Below are positions 8,342 to 16,208 of a DNA stretch of 64,000 nt, piece by piece. The DNA is from Streptomyces marispadix (GTDB lineage Bacteria > Actinomycetota > Actinomycetes > Streptomycetales > Streptomycetaceae): contig NZ_JAKWJU010000002.1 in the NCBI RefSeq assembly GCF_022524345.1, forward strand, positions 620,001-684,000. Direction: 5' to 3'. The notes beneath the pieces were generated by a model, which saw only the letters and a list, made by a program, of their open reading frames with translations, made no database searches and was not told the origin of the DNA. The translations under genes and the position numbers were made by a program. Numbering within the stretch: position 1 is the stretch's first letter; every line of letters starts with the position of its first letter.

Positions 8342-9224
8342 TCATCGCTCGAACTCCTTGCGCAGCCCTGTCAGATACGCGCGGGAGTCGGGTATGTGCT
8401 TCGCGGCGAGCTGGGACATCCGGGTGTGCGTCTCCAGATGGGGTACGACGTCGCGGCGCTGGTCGTAGTAGAGCGCGCTGGTCAGACCCACCTCGGTGTA
8501 GACGATGTCCTGCAACTCCCGCTCCTTGAACCGGAAGTACGTGAAGTGGCCGCTGGTGCCGGAGTGCGCCCCGGCGGCCAGCGGGAGGATGCGCAAGGTG
8601 ATGCCGGGGTGGTCCAGCACCTCGATCAGCCTGCTGATCTGGCCGCGCATCACACTCGGCGCTCCCACGAGGCGGCGCAGCGCCGCCTCCTCCAGCACCA
8701 CCCAGAGCACCGGCGCCTCGGCGGAGTCGAGCATGTCCTGGCGGCGCAGCCGCAGATCGACGCGTTGTTCCAGTGCGTCCTTGGGGTCCTCGGGGAAGCC
8801 GGGCGCGTATCACCGCGCGTGCGTATTCGCGGGTCTGCAACAGGCCGGTGACGTAGTGCGGTTCGTAGACGCGCAGCACACAGGCGGAGGTCTCCAGGCT
8901 GATGTACGCGCGGAACCAGTCGGGCAGCGCCTCGCGGAACGGGTGCCACCAGCCCGGCTTGTTGGCCTTCTCGATCATGCCCGTGAACTCGCCGGCCTCC
9001 GCGGCAGGCACCCCGTAGAGCTCCAGCAGCAGTCTGACGTAGGGCAGTTTGAAGCCCACCTGACCGCTCTCCATGCGGCGCACCGTCAACTGGTTGACGT
9101 CGAGGACGCGGGCGGCGTCGCCGAGGCCCAGCCCGCGCTCCTCGCGCAGCTCACGCAGCCGCTTGCCCAGGATTATGCGCAGCACCGTGGGCGCGCTCTG
9201 ACCGCTCGGCAGCGAGCCGCTCAC
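8342..9224 (-). pseudogene. XRE-family regulator (HTH + DUF5753), frameshifted
   Basis: The N-terminal frame encodes an XRE helix-turn-helix (LGKRLRELREERGLGLGDAA) and the first part of a DUF5753 domain (KPGWWHPF, EPHYVTGLLQT). Near 8801-8803 the frame is lost by one extra base in a short G run. The remaining DUF5753 sequence (RRQDMLDSAEAP through AYLTGLRKEFER) continues in another frame to 8342. Restoring one base would give a normal protein of about 293 residues. The GTG start at 9224 has GGGAGGT upstream. Such regulators normally sit beside a DUF397 gene; none is adjacent here, but one lies at 20035. The shift could be a real inactivation or a sequencing error in a homopolymer. Confidence 0.8.
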
Positions 9225-9468
9225 CGCGCTACCTCCCTGATGGGTGACAAGTGCGTGCGGGGGTACCGCAGTTGAACGGCATGGCTGTGAACTCCAGCCT
9301 GATGCCGTCGAGTTGAAAATATCAGGAACTGCTGGGCGCGCTGAAGGGCCAATCACCCATCAAGTACATGTCCGGCAGGGAAGGTTGGGGCCGGTTGTCC
9401 TGGACCGGGCCGTGGGTCAGGCGTGCCGTGCGGCTGCTAGGCGGGGCAAGGAACGGGCGGGTCCGAGA

Positions 9469-9510
9469 CCGGTGCCGTTGCCGGTGCCCGAGCCGGTGCC
9501 GGAGCCGGTA
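9469..9510. repeat. GCCGGT-type hexamer repeat tract
   Basis: Imperfect repeats of a GCCGGTGCC/GAGCCGGTG unit lie just beyond the stop of the lysoplasmalogenase-like gene. They look like slippage-prone sequence with no clear function. Confidence 0.5.
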
Positions 9511-9520
9511 CGCGTCTCGT

Positions 9521-10258
9521 CTACGAATCGGCCTCGTCGAGCCGGTCGAGCCAGCCCGTGGTGATGAGGTACTGCCCGAGGATGTATCCGGCCATGATCA
9601 GCAACTCCTGAGAGGGCACTCGGCGGCCGGACGCCTGAAGCCCGATCAGCAGATCCGAACCGACGAAGGCGGCAGCACCGGCCGCGACCCGGCCGCCGAC
9701 TCCCAGGGCAGCCGCGCCCATCACGGTCAGGGCGAGGCTGTAGCCCGCGACGGGCAGCCGCAGCCGCTTCTCCATCGACGGGGCGAGCACCGCGTTCGCG
9801 GCGGCCCAGCCCGCGAGGCAGCCCGCCGCGGTCCAGGGCCTGCGCCGCAGGCCGCGCAGCGCGCCGAGCCGTGCGTAGCCCGCGGTGTAGCTGACCTGGG
9901 TGCCGAGGAAGGCGGCCATGCCGAGGAGAAAGGCCGGTTCGTGCTCGTCGAGGAGGAGCGCGGTGTCTCCGGCCGTCGCGCACGCCAGCCCCGCCATGAG
10001 CGTCGCCGGGACGGGCGTCCGCTCGTCGGCACGGCGGCGCAGAGCGTACGAGGCGAGCGCGGGCATCAGCAGAGGCTTGGCGGCGCGGCGCGGTCCGCGC
10101 GTACGGTCGCCCGCGACGGCTACGAGATCCGCGGCGGCGAGGGCGCCGAAGGCGACGAGGGCACCACGGCCGTGGCCGTCGGGCCTGGTGGCTCGCGCGG
10201 CGGCCTCCGCTGCCGCCCTGCGGATTCTTCGTCCCGTCGAGCGTCTCGTGATCATCAT
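9521..10258 (-). CDS. YhhN/TMEM86-like lysoplasmalogenase-family membrane protein
   Basis: The 245-residue product begins with a short basic segment and then has about seven to eight hydrophobic helices. Internal features match the YhhN family: AGDTALLLDE in an early loop, LGMAAFLGTQVSYTAGY, and FVGSDLLIG near the C-terminus, where conserved acidic residues sit in or near helices. Family members in animals hydrolyse lysoplasmalogen vinyl ethers; the bacterial substrates are less certain. The ATG at 10258 (or the adjacent ATG at 10255) is preferred because the longer frame upstream is Pro/Arg-rich and non-coding in character. Confidence 0.8.
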   Translation of the reverse strand: MMITRRSTGRRIRRAAAEAAARATRPDGHGRGALVAFGALAAADLVAVAGDRTRGPRRAAKPLLMPALASYALRRRADERTPVPATLMAGLACATAGDTALLLDEHEPAFLLGMAAFLGTQVSYTAGYARLGALRGLRRRPWTAAGCLAGWAAANAVLAPSMEKRLRLPVAGYSLALTVMGAAALGVGGRVAAGAAAFVGSDLLIGLQASGRRVPSQELLIMAGYILGQYLITTGWLDRLDEADS

Positions 10259-10621
10259 GGCGGGCAGTCTTGCCGGAGCCCCGCGACCGGTCAACACGGC
10301 CGCCGCGGGCAGCGACAAGGGCGCCGCCGAACCGGGACGGTGCCCGGCCGAGAGCTCGCGGAGCCGGAAGGGACGCACCTGCGGGGCATTCGGTCGAAGG
10401 GGGCGAGTGGCGCGGACGGGCCGTGGGAGCGCGTTCCTACGGTCGTCGTGATGGGCCGGATAGGCCGTGCCCCGTCCATGGATCGGAGCGCAGATGACCA
10501 CTCATCCCCCGTGCAGGCCCGCGAACGCCCCGCTGCTGATCCCACTGCCGCCCACGCCGCCCCCCGCACCGCCTTCCGTACTGCTTCCCGCACCGCTTCC
10601 CGTACTGCCGGGGAGGAGCGG
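10259..10621. other. Intergenic region with short imperfect repeats
   Basis: This divergent gap holds no supported gene. Near 10570-10610 a C-rich stretch repeats CCGTACTG and CGCACCGC units with a period of about 23 bases. Confidence 0.4.
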
Positions 10622-10825
10622 ATGACGCCGCCGATCGTCGTGCACCCGCCGACCCCCGGGGGCGGGCGCCGAGTCACCGCGCACACCGAGCAGTTGGGCA
10701 TCGCGTTCCGTCCCGAGGACGTCAGCGAGTTCCTGAGGAACGCGGGCCTGAGCGAAGACGAGATCCAGCTCGACGACCCGAACCTCATCGAGTGGCGCGG
10801 GGGCGGAATCGACGTCTGGGAGTAG
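10622..10825 (+). CDS. Small conserved acidic protein of unknown function
   Basis: The 67-residue product starts with an ATG preceded by GGGGAGGAG. The second half is a compact acidic segment (FRPEDVSEFLRNAGLSEDEI) ending in DVWE, which looks like a small folded domain rather than random coding. I do not recognise a named family. It ends about 80 bases before the left repeat of the GTPase cassette and is probably unrelated to it. Confidence 0.6.
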   Translation: MTPPIVVHPPTPGGGRRVTAHTEQLGIAFRPEDVSEFLRNAGLSEDEIQLDDPNLIEWRGGGIDVWE

Positions 10826-10903
10826 GCGGGGCGCGGGCGCCGCGCCCGCGTCCCGTTTCGTTCCGTCCCGTCCCCGTACGCTGCCGGGCGGTCGCGAGTG
10901 CGC

Positions 10904-10925
10904 GCGGCCGGGCAGGCGAGGGGAG
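10904..10925. repeat. Left copy of 22-bp direct repeat flanking the GTPase cassette
   Basis: This 22-base stretch (GCGGCCGGGCAGGCGAGG plus GGAG) is identical to 13019-13040. The match resumes after one mismatch for five more bases, and GGGCGGTC occurs shortly upstream of both copies. The right copy is the ribosome-site region of the MazG-like gene. Confidence 0.85.
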
Positions 10926-11059
10926 CGACCGTGCGCTGACCCACAGCGAGGCCGTCGCAGATCTGGCTGTGTGACCAGGCTGAGGTTTTCGGCCTGTTGT
11001 CCCCGGCCCGCATGGCACCTGCTGGACTGTCCGGGCTTGACGCAGGTTGAACGGTCGTC

Positions 11060-11089
11060 CTGACTGGCCCTCAGCCCGTGCGGCACAAT
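11060..11089 (+). promoter_or_regulatory. Candidate leaderless promoter of the GTPase cassette
   Basis: CTGACT at 11060-11065 and CACAAT at 11084-11089 are separated by 18 bases. A start site 6-7 bases further on would coincide with the ATG at 11096, and no ribosome site precedes that ATG. A leaderless transcript is inferred. Confidence 0.35.
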
Positions 11090-11095
11090 CGGCAC

Positions 11096-11737
11096 ATGTC
11101 CCGTTCCATAGATCACTTAGTAGCGTTTGTGTCCCGCCGGAATCTGCATTACGTGGCGGTCTTCGGAGCAGAGGCTGTAGGGAAGACCACCCTCCTGCGC
11201 TTCTGGCGCGGTCAATGGAACGACGATCGGCCATACAGCGCCACACAGGTCGAAGAGAATCTAGGGACTGCCAAGACCAAGGTGAATGGTCGTCGACTGA
11301 TGCTGCCTTCCCTGGTCGACCTGAGTGGTGATGAAACCGCGCACGAACAATGGAGGACACAGGCCCAAAAGGCCGACACCTGCATTTATTTGATCAATGC
11401 CGAGCATTTGTGCCAGTTCGAGCGGACCGGTCAGGCCACCGAGGCCTGGCAGCGTATCGAGGATGACGCCGGCCAGATTGGGCGCTGGCTCCAGAAAGCC
11501 TCGGAGCAGGAGGGCGGAAAGCGTTCGTTGTGCATCTTGGCGGTCACTCACCGGGACCTGGACGAGAGGTACAACCCGCCTGACGAGCAGGCATACCTCA
11601 AGCTTGTGCGCAGCCAATTAGAGCTGATCATCAACAAGCTCGGTGGCAATGGGAGGGTGAGAACCGTGGCTGGCAGTCTGGACACCAAGGAAAACGCCCG
11701 ACAACTCACCGTCCGCATCCTGGAGCAGTTGCCGTGA
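11096..11737 (+). CDS. Small GTPase, first gene of a lower-GC cassette
   Basis: The 213-residue product carries a P-loop (GAEAVGKT, residues 24-31) and a switch-II DxxG (DLSG, 74-77). A THRD segment sits where NKxD is expected, so guanine recognition is non-canonical. It resembles the small Ras/Arf-like GTPases found in bacterial conflict and signalling operons, but I cannot place it in a named family. Codon use is unlike its neighbours: many A/T third positions and TTA leucine codons at 11117 and 11618, which in Streptomyces need the bldA tRNA. An in-frame GTG at 11078 is an alternative start. It overlaps the next gene by GTGA, so they are coupled. Confidence 0.75.
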   Translation: MSRSIDHLVAFVSRRNLHYVAVFGAEAVGKTTLLRFWRGQWNDDRPYSATQVEENLGTAKTKVNGRRLMLPSLVDLSGDETAHEQWRTQAQKADTCIYLINAEHLCQFERTGQATEAWQRIEDDAGQIGRWLQKASEQEGGKRSLCILAVTHRDLDERYNPPDEQAYLKLVRSQLELIINKLGGNGRVRTVAGSLDTKENARQLTVRILEQLP

Positions 11738-12207
11738 TCAAGATCAATGAGGGGCTGGCAGCGCTCTACGTTTCCCAAGAACCCGGGGTTCCCGGCTTTC
11801 TGTGGTGGCAAGGGGAGGTGGTACCCGAAAGCGACTTTCAGACGCGATATGACATGCATCAACTGTTCGCGGAGATCGTCCAGAGCTCTCGCTGCGACCG
11901 CCGGTTCAGCGGGGTCCGATACGCCCGAAACCATCGGAGGCTTCTGGTGGAGACGAATTTGAAGGGGTTCGACAGCGCGGTGGAACGCCCTCTGTTGGCG
12001 ACTATGGTCATCGGTTTGCGGAAGGGCGCCGACCGGCTGGCAGGGGCCACCGACGACGCGGCTTTGGTGTTGCGCGACAACGACATCCCGCTTCCTGAGG
12101 TGCCGCTTCCGTACGCCCTCGGCCAAGCCGAGTGGAAGTCCAGGAACCCCTTCGATCGGCTCGTCGGGTGGGCGCGCGGCCAAGGCCCGCCGCGTCTCCC
12201 TGCCTAG
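11734..12207 (+). CDS. Unrecognised protein, second gene of GTPase cassette
   Basis: The 157-residue product starts with GTG overlapping the GTPase stop (GTGA), with GGAG a few bases upstream. It begins with a small hydrophobic/aromatic segment (VPGFLWWQGEVVPES), continues as a mixed alpha/beta-looking soluble protein, and ends in a Pro/Gly tail. I see no signal peptide, membrane helix or catalytic motif. Tight coupling suggests it acts with the GTPase, for instance as a regulator or adaptor. Base composition is again lower in GC than the host genes. Confidence 0.65.
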   Translation: MIKINEGLAALYVSQEPGVPGFLWWQGEVVPESDFQTRYDMHQLFAEIVQSSRCDRRFSGVRYARNHRRLLVETNLKGFDSAVERPLLATMVIGLRKGADRLAGATDDAALVLRDNDIPLPEVPLPYALGQAEWKSRNPFDRLVGWARGQGPPRLPA

Positions 12208-12241
12208 GCGGGGTCACACGAGAAGGCAGGAGAGGAGAACC

Positions 12242-12994
12242 ATGAGGCAGACCCCAGAGCTCAAACCGCGTCTTGTAGTCCTTGACCGAGACGACGAGAT
12301 TCAGGCACGGCGTGACAACCCCGAGCTGCTCGCCGATAAGGACACCACTGTGGTCCCCCTGCCTCTCCGGCACCCTTATAGCGGCCTGGAGGAACTGCAA
12401 CGGCTGGGCCCGGCCTTGCGGGAGGGGGCGGTTTTCGTACGCAATCCCTTTGACCAGAACCACTACACAGAGGTGAGCGACGCCTACGCGAGCATCGCCA
12501 AGGCGAAGTTCTATGCGTTCTCGCGCGTCTGCCAGCTCCTTGGAGCCGTCAGACTGGAAGTACTTGAGCTGCGCGAGTTGTCCGAGACCGGAGAACGGGC
12601 CGCCAGCGTCAAGATGTCAGCCGGTTCGGTCAGCGGTGGGCTCACCAAAGGAGCCAAGCAGCTTAAGGAGGTGGCCGAGAAGTTATTCGGCAGTTGGACC
12701 TGGGAAACTGGAGAGCCTGATCAGGAACTGGCAGAGCAAATGGCCATGAAAAGCGGGCTGCACACGGACATAACAGTCAACTCGCTTCTCGAGCAGCGCA
12801 GATACCGCACCAATCCTCTGAAAAGTCACGAGTTGCTTCTGGACATCTCCTCCGAGGCTCAGAAAGAGATCACGTTCGCTGCGGACCTGAATGCTCTCCT
12901 CGGGGGATTCATCAAGCCCAAGTTCGAGGCAAAGATGAATAGCCTCAAAGGACAGATGCACAATCTTCAATTGGAACTGTCGGTGGATTTCTGA
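12242..12994 (+). CDS. Unrecognised alpha-helical protein, third gene of GTPase cassette
   Basis: The 250-residue product starts with an ATG behind AGGAGAGGAG. The N-terminal third holds LVVLDRDDEIQ and a Pro-rich stretch. The centre and C-terminus look mostly helical, with a glycine/serine segment (KMSAGSVSGGLTKGAKQLKE) that could be flexible or amphipathic, and a terminal helix (FEAKMNSLKGQMHNLQLEL) with coiled-coil character. No family is recognised. A TTA codon occurs at 12683. Position and composition make it part of the GTPase cassette; an effector role is a guess. Confidence 0.65.
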   Translation: MRQTPELKPRLVVLDRDDEIQARRDNPELLADKDTTVVPLPLRHPYSGLEELQRLGPALREGAVFVRNPFDQNHYTEVSDAYASIAKAKFYAFSRVCQLLGAVRLEVLELRELSETGERAASVKMSAGSVSGGLTKGAKQLKEVAEKLFGSWTWETGEPDQELAEQMAMKSGLHTDITVNSLLEQRRYRTNPLKSHELLLDISSEAQKEITFAADLNALLGGFIKPKFEAKMNSLKGQMHNLQLELSVDF

Positions 12995-13018
12995 GCAGGG
13001 CGGTCCTCGGGCGCGGCG

Positions 13019-13040
13019 GCGGCCGGGCAGGCGAGGGGAG
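13019..13040. repeat. Right copy of 22-bp direct repeat flanking the GTPase cassette
   Basis: This copy is identical to 10904-10925. It includes the GGGGAG ribosome binding site of the MazG-like gene starting at 13047, so it is the copy in use, and the left one is likely a relic or duplication left by insertion. Confidence 0.85.
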
Positions 13041-13046
13041 TGACCG

Positions 13047-13391
13047 ATGACGCCCGACCAGTGGGCCACGATCCGGCGGCTCGTGGACTGGCTGGACGCC
13101 GCCAACGGCGACGGCGAGCAGGAGACCGCGATGCGGCTGATGAAGCTCGCGGAGGAGTCGGGCGAGGTGATGCAGGCGTATATCGGTGCCATGGGGCAGA
13201 ACCCGCGCAAGGGCCGTACCCACACCCCGGACGACGTCGCCGCCGAGCTGTGCGATGTCATCCTGACCGCCGCGGTCGCGCTGCACCGCTTCACGGACGA
13301 CCCGGCGGGCGCACTCGATGCGAAGATCCGCGAGGTGGCCCGGCGTTCCCTGCCGCCGGGGCCGCGTACCGCCCGGGACGAGCGGAAGTAG
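13047..13391 (+). CDS. MazG-like NTP pyrophosphohydrolase
   Basis: The 114-residue product is a single compact all-helical domain. The metal-binding pattern typical of MazG and related all-alpha NTP pyrophosphatases is present: EESGEV near residue 36 and ELCDVI near residue 70, with acidic residues that bind Mg. Such enzymes hydrolyse (d)NTPs or aberrant nucleotides to the monophosphate. The ATG at 13047 has GGGGAG 7 bases upstream, inside the direct repeat. Composition is typical of the host, unlike the cassette just upstream. It is followed by a 265-base gap with no gene. Confidence 0.85.
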   Translation: MTPDQWATIRRLVDWLDAANGDGEQETAMRLMKLAEESGEVMQAYIGAMGQNPRKGRTHTPDDVAAELCDVILTAAVALHRFTDDPAGALDAKIREVARRSLPPGPRTARDERK

Positions 13392-13656
13392 CGGCCGATG
13401 GCAGCGGCCGGGTCCGCTCTTACGTAAAACGAGCAGGGCCGTAGGGCTCGGAGGAGCGGAGGGCCCACAGCGCGGCCGAACCGCGGCCGGGACGATGACC
13501 GGGGCGACGGCCGAACCGCGGCCGGGACAAGGGCGGGGACGACGACCGGGACGGCTCGCCGCCGCATGCCCCCGCAGTCGCCCGCGTTGACGGACGAGTC
13601 CCGCCTGTCTAGCTTTCGCCGAGACGGCCCGCCCGTTTCGTCCGAAGGAGAGCCAC

Positions 13657-14637
13657 ATGCGCCAGGGGAACCCGACGGCAGCGGGCACCGGCTCGGCGAC
13701 GGGCTCGGTCACGGGCAGGGCGCTGCGCGTGCTGGAGGCGTTCTCGCCAGCGGCGCCGGTGCTGACGCTCACGGAGATGTCCCGGATTACGGGGCTGCCG
13801 CTCACCACCACACACCGCCTGGTCGGCGAACTGGCCGGGTGGGGCGCCCTGGAGCGCGACCCGGGCGGCGGCTACCGCATCGGGCTGCGCCTGTGGGAGA
13901 TCGCCGCGCTCGCACCGCGCGGCCTGGGCCTGCGCGAGGTCGCCCTCCCCCATCTGTCCGACCTGGCACGAGTCACCGGGGAGAACGTACAACTCGCGGT
14001 GCGCGAAGGGCTGTCGGTGGTCTACGTGGAGCGGCTGGCCGGATGCGCCTCGGTGCCGGTGCTCACCCGCGTCGGCGGCCGTTTCGCGCTCACGCCGACC
14101 AGCGTCGGCCGCGTACTGCTGGCACACGCGCCCGCGGACGTACAGGAGCGTGCGCTGGCGCAGCAGCCGGTGCGCTACACCGAGCGGACCGAGTGCGATC
14201 CGGTGAGGCTGCGGCAGGCGCTCGCCGAGGTGCGGCAGACCGGGGTCGCGGTGTGCGAGCGGCAGGTCACGATGGACAGCGTCTCGGTGGCAGCGCCCGT
14301 GACCGGGCCGGGTGCCCGCCCCGGCGAGGTCGTCGCGGCGGTCTCGGTGGTCGCGCATGTGGAGACGGTCCCGGCGCACACACTGATTCCGCTGGTGCAG
14401 GTCGCCGCGGCCGGGATCTCACGTGCGCTCGGCGCACCTCACACGCCTCACGCACCTCACACGGCCCACGCGCCTCACTCTCCCCGGCAGGCTGCTCGGG
14501 CCCCTCACTCGGAGCCGGAACCTCGCGCCGCCGACTGCCCGCCGGGCGCGGGCAGTTCACGCAGCCGTACCGACAGGCAGGTCACGCAGCCCTCCAGCTT
14601 CTCGAACTCGCCGATGTCGACCAGGACCGGCTCATAG
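13657..14637 (+). CDS. IclR-family transcriptional regulator
   Basis: The 326-residue product has an N-terminal winged helix (about 20-85; LTLTEMSRITGLPLTTTHRLVGELAGWGAL is the core in pieces) and a C-terminal IclR effector domain (about 95-265). The last 60 residues are a His/Pro-rich APHTPHAPH repeat and a disordered tail that run over the 3' end of the convergent DDAH gene, a 133-bp antisense overlap. The ATG is at 13657 with GAAGGAG upstream. The tail is unusual for the family, and the functional protein probably ends near residue 265. The regulon is unknown; control of the neighbouring DDAH gene is possible. Confidence 0.85.
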   Translation: MRQGNPTAAGTGSATGSVTGRALRVLEAFSPAAPVLTLTEMSRITGLPLTTTHRLVGELAGWGALERDPGGGYRIGLRLWEIAALAPRGLGLREVALPHLSDLARVTGENVQLAVREGLSVVYVERLAGCASVPVLTRVGGRFALTPTSVGRVLLAHAPADVQERALAQQPVRYTERTECDPVRLRQALAEVRQTGVAVCERQVTMDSVSVAAPVTGPGARPGEVVAAVSVVAHVETVPAHTLIPLVQVAAAGISRALGAPHTPHAPHTAHAPHSPRQAARAPHSEPEPRAADCPPGAGSSRSRTDRQVTQPSSFSNSPMSTRTGS

Positions 14638-15323
14638 CCCAGCGACGCCAGGAGTTCCGCGCTGCGCGGCGCGCTCGACGCCATCAGCAACCGCTCGCCG
14701 CCGAGCAGCACGACGTGGGCGCCCGGCTCCTCCGGCACACCGCGGAACCGGGGGAAGTACGAAGGGTCCGGAGCGAGCGGCGCATGACCGATGACCGTGC
14801 CGTCGGGCAGCGCGGTGACGGCGGACTTCAGATGAAGCACCTCCGTGACGGGCACGGGCACCACCCGGGCCCCCGACGGCTCGAAGGCGGCGCGCAGTTG
14901 GCGGACGCCCTCGTCATTGGTGCGTCCCCCGGTCCCCACGTACACGGTGCCGCCGCTCTTGAGCACGTCGCCGCCGTCGAGGGTGCCGGGGGCCTCGACG
15001 CGGTGGACGGCGTAGCCGAGCGCACGCACCGTCTCCTCGACGGCCTGTGTCTCGGGCCGCCGGGAGGGCGCTCCCGGGCGGCAGATCAGCGCCCTGCCGC
15101 CCAGCACGACCACGGCGTCCTCCACGAACACGCTGTCGGGGCAGCCCTCTTCGGGCGCCACCTCGACCGTCTGCCAGCCGTTGTCCCGCAACGCCCTTAC
15201 GTATCCGTCCCATTGGCGCACGGCGAGTTCACGGTCGACCGGCACCCGTTCGACGTGGGTGACCAGACCCTCCGCGAGGCGTGACGCGGGCGGTCTCACC
15301 AGGGCCTTCGGCTGCGTCTGCAC
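14505..15323 (-). CDS. ddaH: Dimethylargininase (DDAH)
   Basis: The 272-residue product is in the guanidino-group modifying superfamily. DDAH hydrolyses N-omega-methylated arginines to citrulline and methylamines in the cytosol. Catalytic residues are in place: His164 in LHLKS and Cys249 in EGCVTCLS, with substrate-binding acidic residues in the FVEDAV and DGGD segments. The GTG at 15323 is chosen, with GAGAGAGGG upstream. It overlaps the convergent IclR gene by 133 bp. No arginine catabolic partner is adjacent, so it probably works alone to recycle methylarginines from protein breakdown. Confidence 0.9.
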   Translation of the reverse strand: MQTQPKALVRPPASRLAEGLVTHVERVPVDRELAVRQWDGYVRALRDNGWQTVEVAPEEGCPDSVFVEDAVVVLGGRALICRPGAPSRRPETQAVEETVRALGYAVHRVEAPGTLDGGDVLKSGGTVYVGTGGRTNDEGVRQLRAAFEPSGARVVPVPVTEVLHLKSAVTALPDGTVIGHAPLAPDPSYFPRFRGVPEEPGAHVVLLGGERLLMASSAPRSAELLASLGYEPVLVDIGEFEKLEGCVTCLSVRLRELPAPGGQSAARGSGSE

Positions 15324-15443
15324 GGCATGCCCTCTCTCGTCGTGCGGGATGTACGGGTCTCGTCGTACGGGATGTCTCGTCGGAGTACGGGTGAACCGGG
15401 CCGGTGCCGGGGCGCGTTCACCCCGGTGGTGTGGCCGCATGCC

Positions 15444-16070
15444 CTACGGCGGTGTGATCGCGCCCAGCAGTGCCCGCGCGCACAGATCGCGTACCTGGTC
15501 CCGGGGCATGCGGGGCTCCTCCTTCAGCCACTCCAGGCACACGGTCACCATGAACGACAGCCAGCCGCGCACGGCGATGCGGAGCGCCGGCACGTCCGTG
15601 GCGATACTGGCCGCCTCCGGGTCCGCGGCGAGTGCGTCCAGGATCTGGCGCTCCTGTGCCGCCAGACCCTGCTGGTAGACCCTGCGGACGGCCGGGTCGC
15701 CCGCGGCCTCCGCGCGGTGGAAGGCGCGGAAACCCTGCGCATGGCTCTCGACGTATTCGAGGAAGCAGTCGAGCCCGCTGGTCAGTTGGTCCCGTACGGG
15801 CACGTCGGGCACGGCGGCCGTCAGCCGCAGCATCCGGCGGCTCTCACGCTCGACGACGGCGGCGAAGAAGTCGTTCTTGGTCGGGAAGTAGTGGTACAGC
15901 AGTCCCCGCGAGACACCGGCGATCTCGGCGACGCGGTCGATGGAGACGTCCTCGTGCGCACTGCCGGCGAACAGCCGCGCGCCCACGGCCAGCAGCTCCT
16001 CGCGGCGCTCCTCGGTGCTGAGCCGGCGGCGGGTCCGCTCGCGGGCGCGCCCGCCCTGACTCTCGCCCAT
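15444..16070 (-). CDS. TetR-family repressor next to the P450
   Basis: The 208-residue product has an N-terminal TetR helix-turn-helix (about 20-65; DRVAEIAGVSRGLLYHYFPTK) and an all-helical ligand domain. The ATG at 16070 is used; an upstream frame of 36 codons has no support. It is divergent from the P450 gene with 138 bases between the two starts and probably represses it. Known P450 BM3-type genes are also regulated by TetR-family repressors, which fits this pairing. The C-terminal domain contains aromatic and hydrophobic residues suitable for a fatty-acid-like ligand, but the ligand is not determined. Confidence 0.85.
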   Translation of the reverse strand: MGESQGGRARERTRRRLSTEERREELLAVGARLFAGSAHEDVSIDRVAEIAGVSRGLLYHYFPTKNDFFAAVVERESRRMLRLTAAVPDVPVRDQLTSGLDCFLEYVESHAQGFRAFHRAEAAGDPAVRRVYQQGLAAQERQILDALAADPEAASIATDVPALRIAVRGWLSFMVTVCLEWLKEEPRMPRDQVRDLCARALLGAITPP

Positions 16071-16208
16071 GGCCGTCACCTTACTTGCTGCATGACGCCT
16101 CACTTGACGCCCGTACGGCGGTCTGCTCAGACTGGGAGCCTTATTGAACCCATGTACAACAAGCCCACGGCAAGCCATGCGGCCGTACGGCGCGGGGAGT
16201 TGAGGCGG

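Noticed and set aside
10904..13040. A complete integrative element or transposon
   Set aside because: No integrase, transposase, terminal inverted repeats or tRNA attachment site is visible; only the flanking direct repeat supports insertion.
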